From Planomicrobium okeanokoites (lineage in GTDB: Bacteria; Bacillota; Bacilli; Bacillales_A; Planococcaceae): a DNA stretch of 64,000 bases. A program made the translations under genes and the position numbers. A model generated the notes under the pieces. It was given only the letters and a program-made list of their open reading frames with translations. It searched no databases and was not told the origin of the DNA. The stretch lies in NCBI RefSeq assembly GCF_003428875.1, contig NZ_QQRS01000004.1, positions 326,746 to 390,745 on the forward strand. The letters run 5' to 3'. The number at the start of each line of letters is the position of its first letter. Positions within the stretch are counted from its first letter, which is position 1. Positions 35,917 through 44,028 of the stretch are shown here, piece after piece.

Positions 35917-36363
35917 TTACACCTTCCTTGCTTCAGCTTGGAATAGCGGCTGTTTGATTTCGTAGGTTTTATTGTCCAGCACGGTTTGCATGCCGAGTTG
36001 CTTCCTATTGTTGATGACAAGCGGCGCTTTGAGGTTGGTCGTCGCGTGCTGCATTTCGCCAGGTACGGTCACGGTGGTCAGCACTAGTGCGTCGGATGGA
36101 TCTTCGAGCTCGAGGCGCTCGACGGTCTGGTCAGAAATTTTAACGTCATAGTCCTGGAAGAATGAAAACGGATCGACGAGGAAAAAGCTGATGTCTTCCG
36201 CTTCCAGCGACTGCAGGAAGAAAAATGGCGTTTCTTCTTTTGTGTCGGCCGGGATCAATACGTATTTCTGGTATTCGTCAAAGCCAGGAATTCCTCTGGT
36301 AAATGTTATGACACTTGAGTCTGCTACTTCTATTTCACCGAAACGGGTCGTTTGGAATTTCAT
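35917..36363 (-). CDS. fliW: FliW, flagellin-binding CsrA antagonist
   Basis: FliW (148 aa) binds either free flagellin or CsrA, tying flagellin synthesis to secretion. Conserved start FQTTRFGEIEV, GIPGFDEYQKYVLIP, and C-terminal NLKAPLVINNRKQLGMQ are present. Ribosome site GAGGAG 8 bases upstream. In Bacillus subtilis it is read from the flgM operon; here that operon is 14 kb away and no clear promoter was seen. Confidence 0.96.
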   Translation of the reverse strand: MKFQTTRFGEIEVADSSVITFTRGIPGFDEYQKYVLIPADTKEETPFFFLQSLEAEDISFFLVDPFSFFQDYDVKISDQTVERLELEDPSDALVLTTVTVPGEMQHATTNLKAPLVINNRKQLGMQTVLDNKTYEIKQPLFQAEARKV

Positions 36364-36759
36364 TTTGGGTTCTCCTCATTTCTGTTCGTGATTCATTTTG
36401 TTAGTTCTTATTTTTGCACATAATGGAATGATTAAACAGTAATTTTTTGCGCTCGTGCTAAAATCCCTATGCATTATTCGATTTACAGAATAAAAATTAT
36501 TGAAAAGCACATTTTTTATTGTTTAATCTTTTAGAATTTATCCAATAAAACAGGATGCGCCCAACGATTTAATTAATATTTTATTCTAAAGAAATAAAAA
36601 CACTAAAAATAAATCTAAATATAGGTATTTTTACTATTTTTACAAAATACCACTCTAAGCTTATCTGCACTTGTAGCTCTAGTGCCGGAGACGTATATTC
36701 AGATTATATAGATAAAATATTCAAAATATTTAATTTTCACAAAAGGGAGGAATGAGCTT
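36364..36759. other. AT-rich intergenic region between fliW and the EPS-type operon
   Basis: No gene or structured RNA was recognised. It separates two divergent units. A candidate sigma-A promoter for the plus-strand operon lies at 36671-36699; nothing comparable was found for fliW. Confidence 0.6.
36671..36699 (+). promoter_or_regulatory. Candidate promoter of the EPS-type operon
   Basis: TTGTAG (36671-36676), 17-base spacer, TATATT (36694-36699). The start codon follows 61 bases later after GGGAGG. Confidence 0.5.
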
Positions 36760-37521
36760 ATGAAAAAGAATTTTGTACTTGCTTCGCTGCTTCTGGGAAT
36801 TCTGCTCAATGGCTGGGCAATCGCTTTTCTCGTATTGCCGTTTTATCAGACAGTGCTTGTACTTGCCGGCATCTCCATCCTGGTAATGACTGCTGTGCAA
36901 GAGAGATTCATCTTTTTGTATGCAATAACCATTGCCCTTTCCTACGGTGTCTTTCTTACAATCTATGCTTTTGTCAATCAGCAATCGGCCGAGATTCAGC
37001 TCCTGTATATGTACGGGCATCTATTGCTGACGAGTTTTCTTCTATTGTATTGGATCCTGATGAACTTCATTAAAAAAATTGGTTATGAAAATAATGATCT
37101 TAAGCACGAGGTTCGGCTGCTGCAAAAATATAAAGGCGTGACAAAGCTGCTGACGCTTCCGGAATTCGATGAACAGGCGCAATGGCTGTTGAAATCGAAG
37201 GAACGGAATAAAGAAGAGGCTTGGTTCGTCAAGATTTCCATCACTTCTCCCAATAAACGCGTGAAAGTGAATCTGCAGGAAGAGCTGGAACGTCTGGCGT
37301 TGCAGAGTATCCGCCAAAAATTCGACTTGGCGACAGGCGATATGGGGGCTATTTATCTTCTATTGAAGAATACACATTCAGAAGGTGTGCAAATCGTATT
37401 GGACCGTTTCCGGGAAAAGGTCCAGGCTGAAATCAATCTATCGGATTCGCCATACGCCACTGTAACCGAGCAGGTAACAGACGCCGAACATTTAGCCGGA
37501 TTGATGGGGAAACCGTTATGA
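36760..37521 (+). CDS. Four-helix membrane protein with degenerate GGDEF-like domain (YdaK-like)
   Basis: Protein of 253 aa. Four membrane helices (about 6-28, 30-47, 50-72, 79-103), a short coiled linker, then a soluble domain (about 125-240) with the alpha/beta pattern of a GGDEF domain but no GGDEF signature. In Bacillus subtilis ydaK has this layout and its product is a c-di-GMP receptor that switches on the glycosyltransferase YdaM; Listeria PssE is similar. Its position directly before a YdaM-type gene supports the same role here (inference). The stop overlaps the next start by four bases. Confidence 0.65.
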   Translation: MKKNFVLASLLLGILLNGWAIAFLVLPFYQTVLVLAGISILVMTAVQERFIFLYAITIALSYGVFLTIYAFVNQQSAEIQLLYMYGHLLLTSFLLLYWILMNFIKKIGYENNDLKHEVRLLQKYKGVTKLLTLPEFDEQAQWLLKSKERNKEEAWFVKISITSPNKRVKVNLQEELERLALQSIRQKFDLATGDMGAIYLLLKNTHSEGVQIVLDRFREKVQAEINLSDSPYATVTEQVTDAEHLAGLMGKPL

Positions 37522-38744
37522 CTTCCATCATTCTTATAATTATGGCCTTTTTCTGGACGCTGCTTATTTTCTACTCGATCTTGACTATTTCAGGTGTGTG
37601 GTTCCGGATTACATTCAAAGATCCGGAAGAACTCACTAATTATCCGAGTGTCGCGGTGCTGATCCCTGCCCATAATGAAGGCATCGTCATTGAAAATACA
37701 CTGCGGGCCATGGCGCGCCTTGAATACAAAGGCAAGCTGGATATTTATGTGCTGGATGACAGGTCGAAAGACGAGACGGCGGAAATTGCCATAGAGTTTG
37801 CGGCCGTTTTTTCCAGAATCCATTATATTTCCGTCCCCGACGGTTCGCCTGCGGGCAAATCACGGGTATTGAATTACGGACTGAGCATTTCCGATTCGGA
37901 TTATTTCATCGTTTACGATGCTGACAATGAACCCGAAACCGATGCACTGGAGAAATTAGTGCGCACAGCGGAAAGCACTAAAAACGCGGCCGGCGCAGTC
38001 GGTTATGTGAAGACCAAAAATCGCAACGCCAATACCTTAACCGGCATGATCGCTTTGGAATTTCAAGTGTTTCAATTATTGATGCAATGCGGCCGCTGGA
38101 AAGTATTCAAGCTCGGTTCACTTGCGGGCACGAATATGCTTCTCCGGAGATCGGTTCTTGAAGAAATCGGTGGTTACGATGTATTCGCCCTTGCAGAAGA
38201 TGCGGAACTGACAATCCGCCTCACGTCCAAAGGCTATTTGCTGCCGGTTGTTCCGACGTCGCGGACCTGGGAACAGGAACCTGAAAGCATCAAAACATTT
38301 ATCCGGCAGCGGACACGCTGGTTGACCGGCAATATCTATCTTCTGGAGAAATCCTTGCAGGATCTGACGCATTGGAAAGGTAAGACGTTTTTCCTCAGCC
38401 TCCAGCATGTCATGACTTATCTTGTTTTCGTATTGGTTCTGCTGTTTTCGGATATTTTCTTCATCCTCAGCGTGGCCGGCTACGAGTTTCCGAATATGGG
38501 GGCACCGCTCCTGATCCTCTGGTTCATGAGTTATATCGTCTACACCAGCCAATTATTGAGCGCGTTGGTGATCGACCGCAACGTGACGCTGAAAAATGTC
38601 TTTTTCGTCTTCACGATGTATTTCACCTATGCCCAGCTGTTTATCGTCCTGCTGCTGCGCAGTTTTTCGCTTTATGCGTGGAGCCGCCTGCGCGGCAGAA
38701 CAATTGCCTGGGACAAAACGAAACGCTTTAAAGGAATCGGCTGA
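37518..38744 (+). CDS. Processive family 2 glycosyltransferase (YdaM/BcsA-like)
   Basis: Protein of 408 aa. One N-terminal membrane helix, a GT-A domain with the nucleotide-sugar motifs VLIPAHNE, LDDRS and VYDADNEP, the catalytic base region ALAEDAELT and the acceptor motif QRTRW, then four C-terminal membrane helices. This is the layout of processive polysaccharide synthases such as BcsA and PgaC, which extrude polymer while making it. It has no PilZ domain, so c-di-GMP input would have to come from the partner gene. Polymer identity unknown. Confidence 0.88.
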   Translation: MTSIILIIMAFFWTLLIFYSILTISGVWFRITFKDPEELTNYPSVAVLIPAHNEGIVIENTLRAMARLEYKGKLDIYVLDDRSKDETAEIAIEFAAVFSRIHYISVPDGSPAGKSRVLNYGLSISDSDYFIVYDADNEPETDALEKLVRTAESTKNAAGAVGYVKTKNRNANTLTGMIALEFQVFQLLMQCGRWKVFKLGSLAGTNMLLRRSVLEEIGGYDVFALAEDAELTIRLTSKGYLLPVVPTSRTWEQEPESIKTFIRQRTRWLTGNIYLLEKSLQDLTHWKGKTFFLSLQHVMTYLVFVLVLLFSDIFFILSVAGYEFPNMGAPLLILWFMSYIVYTSQLLSALVIDRNVTLKNVFFVFTMYFTYAQLFIVLLLRSFSLYAWSRLRGRTIAWDKTKRFKGIG

Positions 38745-39694
38745 TGAAAATGAAGTTCGTGATGCTGTTTCTGGTTTTATTGATGATGGGTGGTTGCGGG
38801 AAAATGGAATCCGTTCAGGAACAGGTCGAAAAAAATTATACGAATGCCGACGGACTGATCCACGCCTACCCGACAGAGCAGGATTCCGAATACTTATCCG
38901 AAACGCTCGGCTTATATATGGAATATTTAACGCTCGTTGAAGATGACGTGAACTTTTCCAAGCAGGTTGAAATCCTGAAGAACCATTTTGTTGCCCAGGA
39001 AAATGGCCATTCCTTTATCCGCTGGCGCCTGAACGAAAAGGCTTCGACGAATGCGCTGATCGATGATATCCGGATCATCAAAGCTCTGGAGCAGGCGAGT
39101 GACATTTTTGGCAATGCAGAATATAGAACTCTTGCCGATAAACTTTCAGAAGCTGTAGCTGCTGTTCAGACTCAAGAGAGTTTAACAGTGGATTTCTATG
39201 ACTGGTCGCTCAAGATGCCTGCCGAGCGGCTGACATTGAGTTATCTGGATGATAACGGAGTGATTACGCCTGAATCTTACGGGTTGCTGGATATGGCCGA
39301 TACAGGCGAAGTGTTTTCTCCTGAATACTACGACACAGCGGCCGAACAGTACATCAGCAGCAAAGAAGTGCACATGATCGACCAATTGCTGATTGCGCTG
39401 AATCGTGAAAAAAGTGGCCAGCCCTCCGAACAATTCGCGGAATGGCTCAAGGAAGAATGGAACCAGGAACAGAAACTCTACGGCAGATACGACCGGCAGA
39501 AGCTGAAAGCGACGGTGGACTACGAGTCCCTGGCTGTCTATTATTATTTGCACACTTATTTTTCATCACTGGGCGAAGTCGAACTGGCAGATGAAGTTTT
39601 CCGGCATGCCAAGGAAATTGCCAGAGGAGAAATGCTTGATAATGCCCATTTCTTCGACTTTATCCATTACCAGATACTCGTGCAAAAACAATAG
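38744..39694 (+). CDS. Lipoprotein, YdaJ/GH8-like partner of the glycosyltransferase
   Basis: Protein of 316 aa with a lipoprotein signal peptide (LMMGGC, Cys at ~18). The rest is helical with repeated acidic-aromatic patterns (FYDWSLKMPAERLTLSYLDD, SLAVYYYLHTYF) resembling the alpha/alpha barrel of glycoside hydrolase family 8-like proteins such as YdaJ and PssZ. A polymer-trimming role is likely by context, not proven. The start overlaps the previous stop by one base (TGATG). Confidence 0.7.
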   Translation: MKMKFVMLFLVLLMMGGCGKMESVQEQVEKNYTNADGLIHAYPTEQDSEYLSETLGLYMEYLTLVEDDVNFSKQVEILKNHFVAQENGHSFIRWRLNEKASTNALIDDIRIIKALEQASDIFGNAEYRTLADKLSEAVAAVQTQESLTVDFYDWSLKMPAERLTLSYLDDNGVITPESYGLLDMADTGEVFSPEYYDTAAEQYISSKEVHMIDQLLIALNREKSGQPSEQFAEWLKEEWNQEQKLYGRYDRQKLKATVDYESLAVYYYLHTYFSSLGEVELADEVFRHAKEIARGEMLDNAHFFDFIHYQILVQKQ

Positions 39695-39702
39695 TTTTTC
39701 TA

Positions 39703-39736
39703 AAAGCGCTTAAGGAAGCTTCCTTAGGCGCTTTTT
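39703..39736 (+). terminator. Terminator of the EPS-type operon
   Basis: AAGCGCTTAAGGAAGCTTCCTTAGGCGCTT hairpin (interrupted once) followed by TTTTT on the plus strand. Confidence 0.88.
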
Positions 39737-39752
39737 CTGATAGAAAAACAAA

Positions 39753-39779
39753 TAAAAAAGGCTGGATTTTCTCCAGCCA
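39753..39779 (-). terminator. Terminator of the phnA-like gene
   Basis: GGCTGGAGAAAATCCAGCC hairpin then TTTTTTATT on the minus strand, 9 bases after the stop. Confidence 0.9.
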
Positions 39780-39787
39780 CTCCTCAT

Positions 39788-40129
39788 TCACCCCTTCTTC
39801 ACAAACTCCGATTTCAACTTCATCGACCCAAAACCGTCAATCTTGCAGTCGATATCATGATCGCCGTCGACCAGGTGGATGCTTTTCACTTTTGTGCCCT
39901 GCTTCAAGACAGATGAACTGCCTTTCACTTTCAAATCTTTGATGACCGTGACGGAATCTCCGTCCTGCAGGACATTGCCATTAGCGTCTTTTACGACTTT
40001 CGCTTCTTCAGCCGATTCAGTTTCCGCTCCTGGCGTCCACTCATGCGCGCATTCGGGGCACACGAGCTGGCTGCCGTCTTCATAGACATATTCGGAATTA
40101 CATTTCGGACAATTTGGCAGTTCATTCAT
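39788..40129 (-). CDS. yjdM: PhnA/YjdM family zinc-ribbon protein
   Basis: Protein of 113 aa. The N-terminus is a zinc ribbon ([13 protein letters not shown]...CPEC) and the C-terminus the PhnA domain ([26 protein letters not shown]..., [17 protein letters not shown]), very close to Escherichia coli YjdM. The function is not known; the old phosphonate label comes from gene position only. The ATG at 40127-40129 follows GGAGG by 8 bases; the upstream ATG overlaps that site. Confidence 0.93.
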   Translation of the reverse strand: MNELPNCPKCNSEYVYEDGSQLVCPECAHEWTPGAETESAEEAKVVKDANGNVLQDGDSVTVIKDLKVKGSSSVLKQGTKVKSIHLVDGDHDIDCKIDGFGSMKLKSEFVKKG

Positions 40130-40216
40130 TATTGTTGCCTCCATTAAATCGATTCAAATAAAACACTCTCAGGAAAAGCTTATCTTAAGAGCACTCTTTT
40201 GACCATAAGGAATAGA

Positions 40217-41395
40217 TTAATCATTTGTTCCTAAATCCAGCAAATACATCGCCTTATCTTCTCCTTCGCCGTTGACCACCAAGGTTCCTTCATCTGTAAA
40301 ACGCGGCCGAACCAGCCGTTCCTCAATTGCGGAGAATGCCGGTACTTCCTCCAATTCGGTTCCTGTCATTCTGTATAGCTGCACGTCACTGGAATCCGCT
40401 TCATCCGAGACGCTTAAAGCGAGGTAATCCCCGTACACGGCAAATTCGAAAAAGTCAGGGGCCGGAATTTCTATAAATTCACCGGTTTCAATATCCACAT
40501 AACCCAATACGCTGTCCGTCATCCCTTCATTGCTGAAATGCGCGTAGATTCGGTTATCGATTAAAGTCACTCCGGCAGCTGACTGATAGGGCAAAGTAAA
40601 CGTTTCAATCAACGTGTTTTCTCTCAAATCGTACAGATGGAATTCACTCACCACTTTTTCTCCAACCAGTGCACCTTCCGGAATGACAACGCTGTCTCCC
40701 CAAACGGAAGCGGCACTATTCGAACCCCGTCCCGTCATTTCATGAACGGTTTGCGATTCCATGGTATTGAGGTCGATCGACAGATATTTCGGCTTGTCAT
40801 CTTCCACACCAAACCGGGCATATACTAAGTTCTCATCTTCGATATGGAGATCAATTACACTAACGTCTTCAATAGTCTCAACTTCCGCTGTATCCCGGTT
40901 CATGATTTTCAGATTGGCGATTTCTTCCCCATTTTCTTCCCAGACCAGCCAGTTTCCTTCAACAGTAAATTGATAGGTGGATACCTTTTCTTCCAGACTT
41001 GCCACTACTAATTCTTCTCCGGCAGCCGGATCAAACGAATAAAGATTGCTGCCATCGTTATAAAATAATTTCTCTGACTGATCGTCATACTCAGATTCAA
41101 TCAGCACCGGATAATCATGTCCTGGGACTACCAGCTTTTGCGGTTCTGATAACTCTGCTTCTCCCTCAGCCCCGCGCCCTTCCTGCCAATCACTCACGTA
41201 AGGGTAGCCTAGTATTCCGCCTAGCCCGATCACCGCTACACCCGCAAGCGCCGGCAAAACTTTCGGAACACGCGAAGGCTTCTGTCCATTCCCGCGATTC
41301 TGCGCAGCCTTTAAAATCTGCCGCTTCTTCGCATCCGACAGCGTCACATCTTCCGGCACCGACTCATCCAACTTCCCTTTCAGATCCTCACGCAT
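40217..41395 (-). CDS. Transmembrane anti-sigma factor with beta-propeller-like sensor
   Basis: Protein of 392 aa. The cytoplasmic N-terminus (about 1-45, SDAKKRQILKAAQN) should hold the sigma factor; one membrane helix (about 46-66) follows; the outer ~330 residues are short beta repeats (KLFYNDGSNLYSFDPAAGEELV, GNWLVWEENGEEIANLKIMNR) typical of a propeller. The ATG at 41395 overlaps the sigma gene by eight bases, a usual sigma/anti-sigma arrangement. The signal it senses is unknown. Confidence 0.78.
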   Translation of the reverse strand: MREDLKGKLDESVPEDVTLSDAKKRQILKAAQNRGNGQKPSRVPKVLPALAGVAVIGLGGILGYPYVSDWQEGRGAEGEAELSEPQKLVVPGHDYPVLIESEYDDQSEKLFYNDGSNLYSFDPAAGEELVVASLEEKVSTYQFTVEGNWLVWEENGEEIANLKIMNRDTAEVETIEDVSVIDLHIEDENLVYARFGVEDDKPKYLSIDLNTMESQTVHEMTGRGSNSAASVWGDSVVIPEGALVGEKVVSEFHLYDLRENTLIETFTLPYQSAAGVTLIDNRIYAHFSNEGMTDSVLGYVDIETGEFIEIPAPDFFEFAVYGDYLALSVSDEADSSDVQLYRMTGTELEEVPAFSAIEERLVRPRFTDEGTLVVNGEGEDKAMYLLDLGTND

Positions 41396-41912
41396 GGTCA
41401 ATCCCCTCCTCCGTAAATTTGACGCCGGCCTGCTGACGCCCACGGGCTAACCGTGTTTTCACCGTGTTGTCCGAGATCTTCAATACCTCGCTGATTTCCT
41501 TCACCGACAGCTCTGCATAATAATGGAGCCAGATCACTTCACGGTATTTCAGGGGCAGCCCACTAATCGCTTCTGCCATTTCGTTACTCCGCTCCGACGC
41601 CAGCGCCGTCTCTTCCGCTGAGCCCTTATTCGGCAAAAGTGGGTTCAATTTATTTCTCAGTTCAATTTTACGGTGCGCCCAGCTCCTGAAATGGTTATGG
41701 CATTCATTCACCGTGATGCGGTATAGAAAAGTTTTGACGCTCGAGCGCCCTTCGAATCGATCGAGATTTATGTAATAGCGGATAAACACGTCCTGCACGA
41801 TGTCTTCCGCCTTCGTCCGTTCTTTGACGAACGAATACGCCAGCCGCACCAGATAATGCCCGTATTCATCCATCGCCTCCGTCAGCAGCCGGTCCTTCTC
41901 AAGCTTCTCCAA
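41388..41912 (-). CDS. ECF-type RNA polymerase sigma factor
   Basis: Protein of 174 aa with sigma region 2 (YLVRLAYSFVKERTKAEDIVQDVFIRYY) and region 4 (LPLKYREVIWLHYYAELSVKEISEVLKISDNTVKTRLARGR). It is co-transcribed with its membrane anti-sigma factor. A possible own promoter (TGAAAC, 17 bases, TGTCTA) lies just upstream, in keeping with autoregulation. I cannot assign it to a named ECF sigma. Confidence 0.9.
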   Translation of the reverse strand: MEKLEKDRLLTEAMDEYGHYLVRLAYSFVKERTKAEDIVQDVFIRYYINLDRFEGRSSVKTFLYRITVNECHNHFRSWAHRKIELRNKLNPLLPNKGSAEETALASERSNEMAEAISGLPLKYREVIWLHYYAELSVKEISEVLKISDNTVKTRLARGRQQAGVKFTEEGIDHA

Positions 41913-41937
41913 GCCCTCTCCCCCTTTTTCTATCTAT

Positions 41938-41966
41938 TAGACAACGGTCAAAGCATTTGCGTTTCA
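41938..41966 (-). promoter_or_regulatory. Candidate ECF promoter of the sigma/anti-sigma pair
   Basis: On the minus strand TGAAAC (41966-41961), 17-base spacer, TGTCTA (41943-41938). The -35 is the canonical ECF element; the -10 departs from CGTCTA by one base. Confidence 0.55.
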
Positions 41967-41975
41967 TTTTTGGCA

Positions 41976-42016
41976 ATAAAAAATACCCTTTCTGCCAATT
42001 GTAGCGGAAAGGGGTA
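41976..42016 (-). terminator. Terminator after the DHODH-membrane fusion gene
   Basis: TACCCCTTTC...GC, loop, GC..GAAAGGGTA then TTTTTTATT on the minus strand. It lies between this gene and the sigma factor promoter. Confidence 0.82.
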
Positions 42017-42035
42017 GAGATTAATGAAAAAGTTT

Positions 42036-43883
42036 TTATTGTTTCATGAAAAAGAACTCCCTGGAATACCATACTCCCCCAGCAAACAGTAGCAGAGCAA
42101 TATAGGCAGGCAGAATATGAATAAAAGTGGTATACCCTATCACATAATGAATGATGATGGCAGCGCTGAAAGCCGGGATTCCGCCGAGCAAAAAGGTATA
42201 CCAAACCCATTTCTGTCCTTGCTGAAATCCCCAGAGCGCGAGCATCAATACAAGTAAACCTACACTGATCAAGGCGCTTCCAAGTCCAGTGCGGTCATGG
42301 GCAATTACCGGAATCAACCGATCGTTTATGCCGGCTAATTGTTCCGGGCTCATGCAAATATAAGCGATATCCGTTTGAACAAATACCTCATTCACTCCGA
42401 TCGTGGAAATGACGAGCCCAGCAACTGCAAGAGCCGTACCGAGTGCCACAAAAGCAAGCTGCCCCCACAAGCTTTTCTTCCATGCCCTGTGATTCGTCCG
42501 ATTACTCGATGATGCGTGTTCAGCATGATTCTTAGTCATCAAATAGCCTTTCCAAAAAAACGGCAGTAAGATCAACCATAAAATACCATGCAGCCAGTCA
42601 AAATAACCGAATCCAAGAAACAGCAAAATTCCCAAAAAGCCCAAGATGCCAGCAATATGAATTGCTCTTTTCGCCCATTGCAGCCCAAAACGGACACCGT
42701 TCCGGGCCAATTGCATATAAATGATGCCACCCGATATCATTGTTCCGGCGACCGTCATCCGGTCATGTTGCATAAAACGATAGATATTCGGGTTAATCGC
42801 GATCAGTTCTTCTCTTGTCAGTTTCAAAAACGCCTCATCATATGGCAGGACAACGATCGTCATACTGACAATTAAAGCAGCAAGACCGCCAATCACCATC
42901 AGGAACCCGAATAACCAATGCCAGATCCACTCGCTGTACGTATTCTTTACGGCAATTTTTGTATCCAGCAAAGCTTCATTGATCCGTTTCGGCAATCCCG
43001 GCCCGGTAAAAACATAACCAGCTGTCAGCATCACCAAATCCGCTCCACCCTCGAATAAAGCCAGTGCATCTTTCGGTTCCTTGATGCCTCCGGAAACGAT
43101 AATCGGGATGCTGCTCTTTTTTTTGATTTCTGTCACCTTTATTGCCAATTTTCCTGCATCGGCTAAAGGATATTCCAGCCCCTTGCCAGTATCTTTTGGC
43201 TGTTCATCGATGATGACGCCATCCACCCTATTACCTGCTGTCAGCTTTCCAATCGCATCAGAGTCCAATTCATCTCGTGGACATGCCAGTAATAACGGCT
43301 TGTCCTTACTAGCATCCCTCAACAGCTGCCACTCTTCTTCTCTATAATGACCTTCTACAATCAAGGCATCGCCGTAATCAGTGAGCATCTGCATTAAAGA
43401 GGAAATTTCGCTAACAGATTCTGCACTTCCAAGCCTGATAAATACCGGTTTCTGAAATTTTTTCAGCTTTCTCAGCTTCGTCACGGTCTGTTCCAGTCCG
43501 GGGGATTCCGCATGATAGGGAAAAATAAGATTGTCTTTCGCTTGCGTATATATTGGCACACTATCTTCTTCCGGCTTTGAAGCAACCGGACCAACTTCGA
43601 TAAAACCGAACCCCAAATGGCCGAATGCCTTAGTGCCAGTCAGCGCAGAATCAATTTTCCCGCTTAATCCCACTGGATTGGAAATTTTGAATCCAAAGAG
43701 TTCCGTTTCCAGCTGTGCAGACGGATGGGTATGTCCGAGGTATTCGATTAACCTGCTTCCTCCCGGGTATGCAGAAATTCTGGCCATGCCCTGATGTATA
43801 AATTCTCTCCCGTCCTTCGCCCTAATACGGGAGAGCGCCGGTTTAAAAATGGTGTGGTAAGTCCAATCCGGCAAAGAAATCAC
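42036..43883 (-). CDS. Dihydroorotate dehydrogenase-like domain fused to eight membrane segments
   Basis: Protein of 615 aa. Residues ~20-310 are a class 2 dihydroorotate dehydrogenase-like barrel: NPVGLSGKID (69-78), GFGFIEVGPVASKP, and the FMN-phosphate site IPIIVSGGI...GADLVML..GYVFTGP (259-295). The Asn-rich substrate loop and the catalytic Ser context (NVSSPNT) of true PyrD are not seen, so it may use another substrate. Residues ~320-615 hold about eight membrane helices in two related halves, each with E-x-L-x-x-IN followed by HDR (373-375 and 529-531) and IS-x-G. The first codon is GTG very close to GAGG; a TTG three codons later is better spaced. Function unknown. Confidence 0.8.
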   Translation of the reverse strand: MISLPDWTYHTIFKPALSRIRAKDGREFIHQGMARISAYPGGSRLIEYLGHTHPSAQLETELFGFKISNPVGLSGKIDSALTGTKAFGHLGFGFIEVGPVASKPEEDSVPIYTQAKDNLIFPYHAESPGLEQTVTKLRKLKKFQKPVFIRLGSAESVSEISSLMQMLTDYGDALIVEGHYREEEWQLLRDASKDKPLLLACPRDELDSDAIGKLTAGNRVDGVIIDEQPKDTGKGLEYPLADAGKLAIKVTEIKKKSSIPIIVSGGIKEPKDALALFEGGADLVMLTAGYVFTGPGLPKRINEALLDTKIAVKNTYSEWIWHWLFGFLMVIGGLAALIVSMTIVVLPYDEAFLKLTREELIAINPNIYRFMQHDRMTVAGTMISGGIIYMQLARNGVRFGLQWAKRAIHIAGILGFLGILLFLGFGYFDWLHGILWLILLPFFWKGYLMTKNHAEHASSSNRTNHRAWKKSLWGQLAFVALGTALAVAGLVISTIGVNEVFVQTDIAYICMSPEQLAGINDRLIPVIAHDRTGLGSALISVGLLVLMLALWGFQQGQKWVWYTFLLGGIPAFSAAIIIHYVIGYTTFIHILPAYIALLLFAGGVWYSREFFFMKQ

Positions 43884-43981
43884 GTCCTCGAACTAGTATA
43901 TTTCTATTTTACCTCTTAATTATGTTAAGTGATATAAACTCCTTAAAAAGAAAAAGGCCGTTCGGTGCTGTTCATTATCCA

Positions 43982-44017
43982 AAATTAAAAGAGGTGGCGT
44001 TCCTGCTGGAACACCAC
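43982..44017 (-). terminator. Terminator after the cyclase gene
   Basis: GTGGTGTTCC/GGAACGCCAC hairpin with a 4-base loop then CTCTTTTAATTTT on the minus strand, 12 bases after the stop. Confidence 0.85.
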
Positions 44018-44028
44018 ACTTTTCGACA

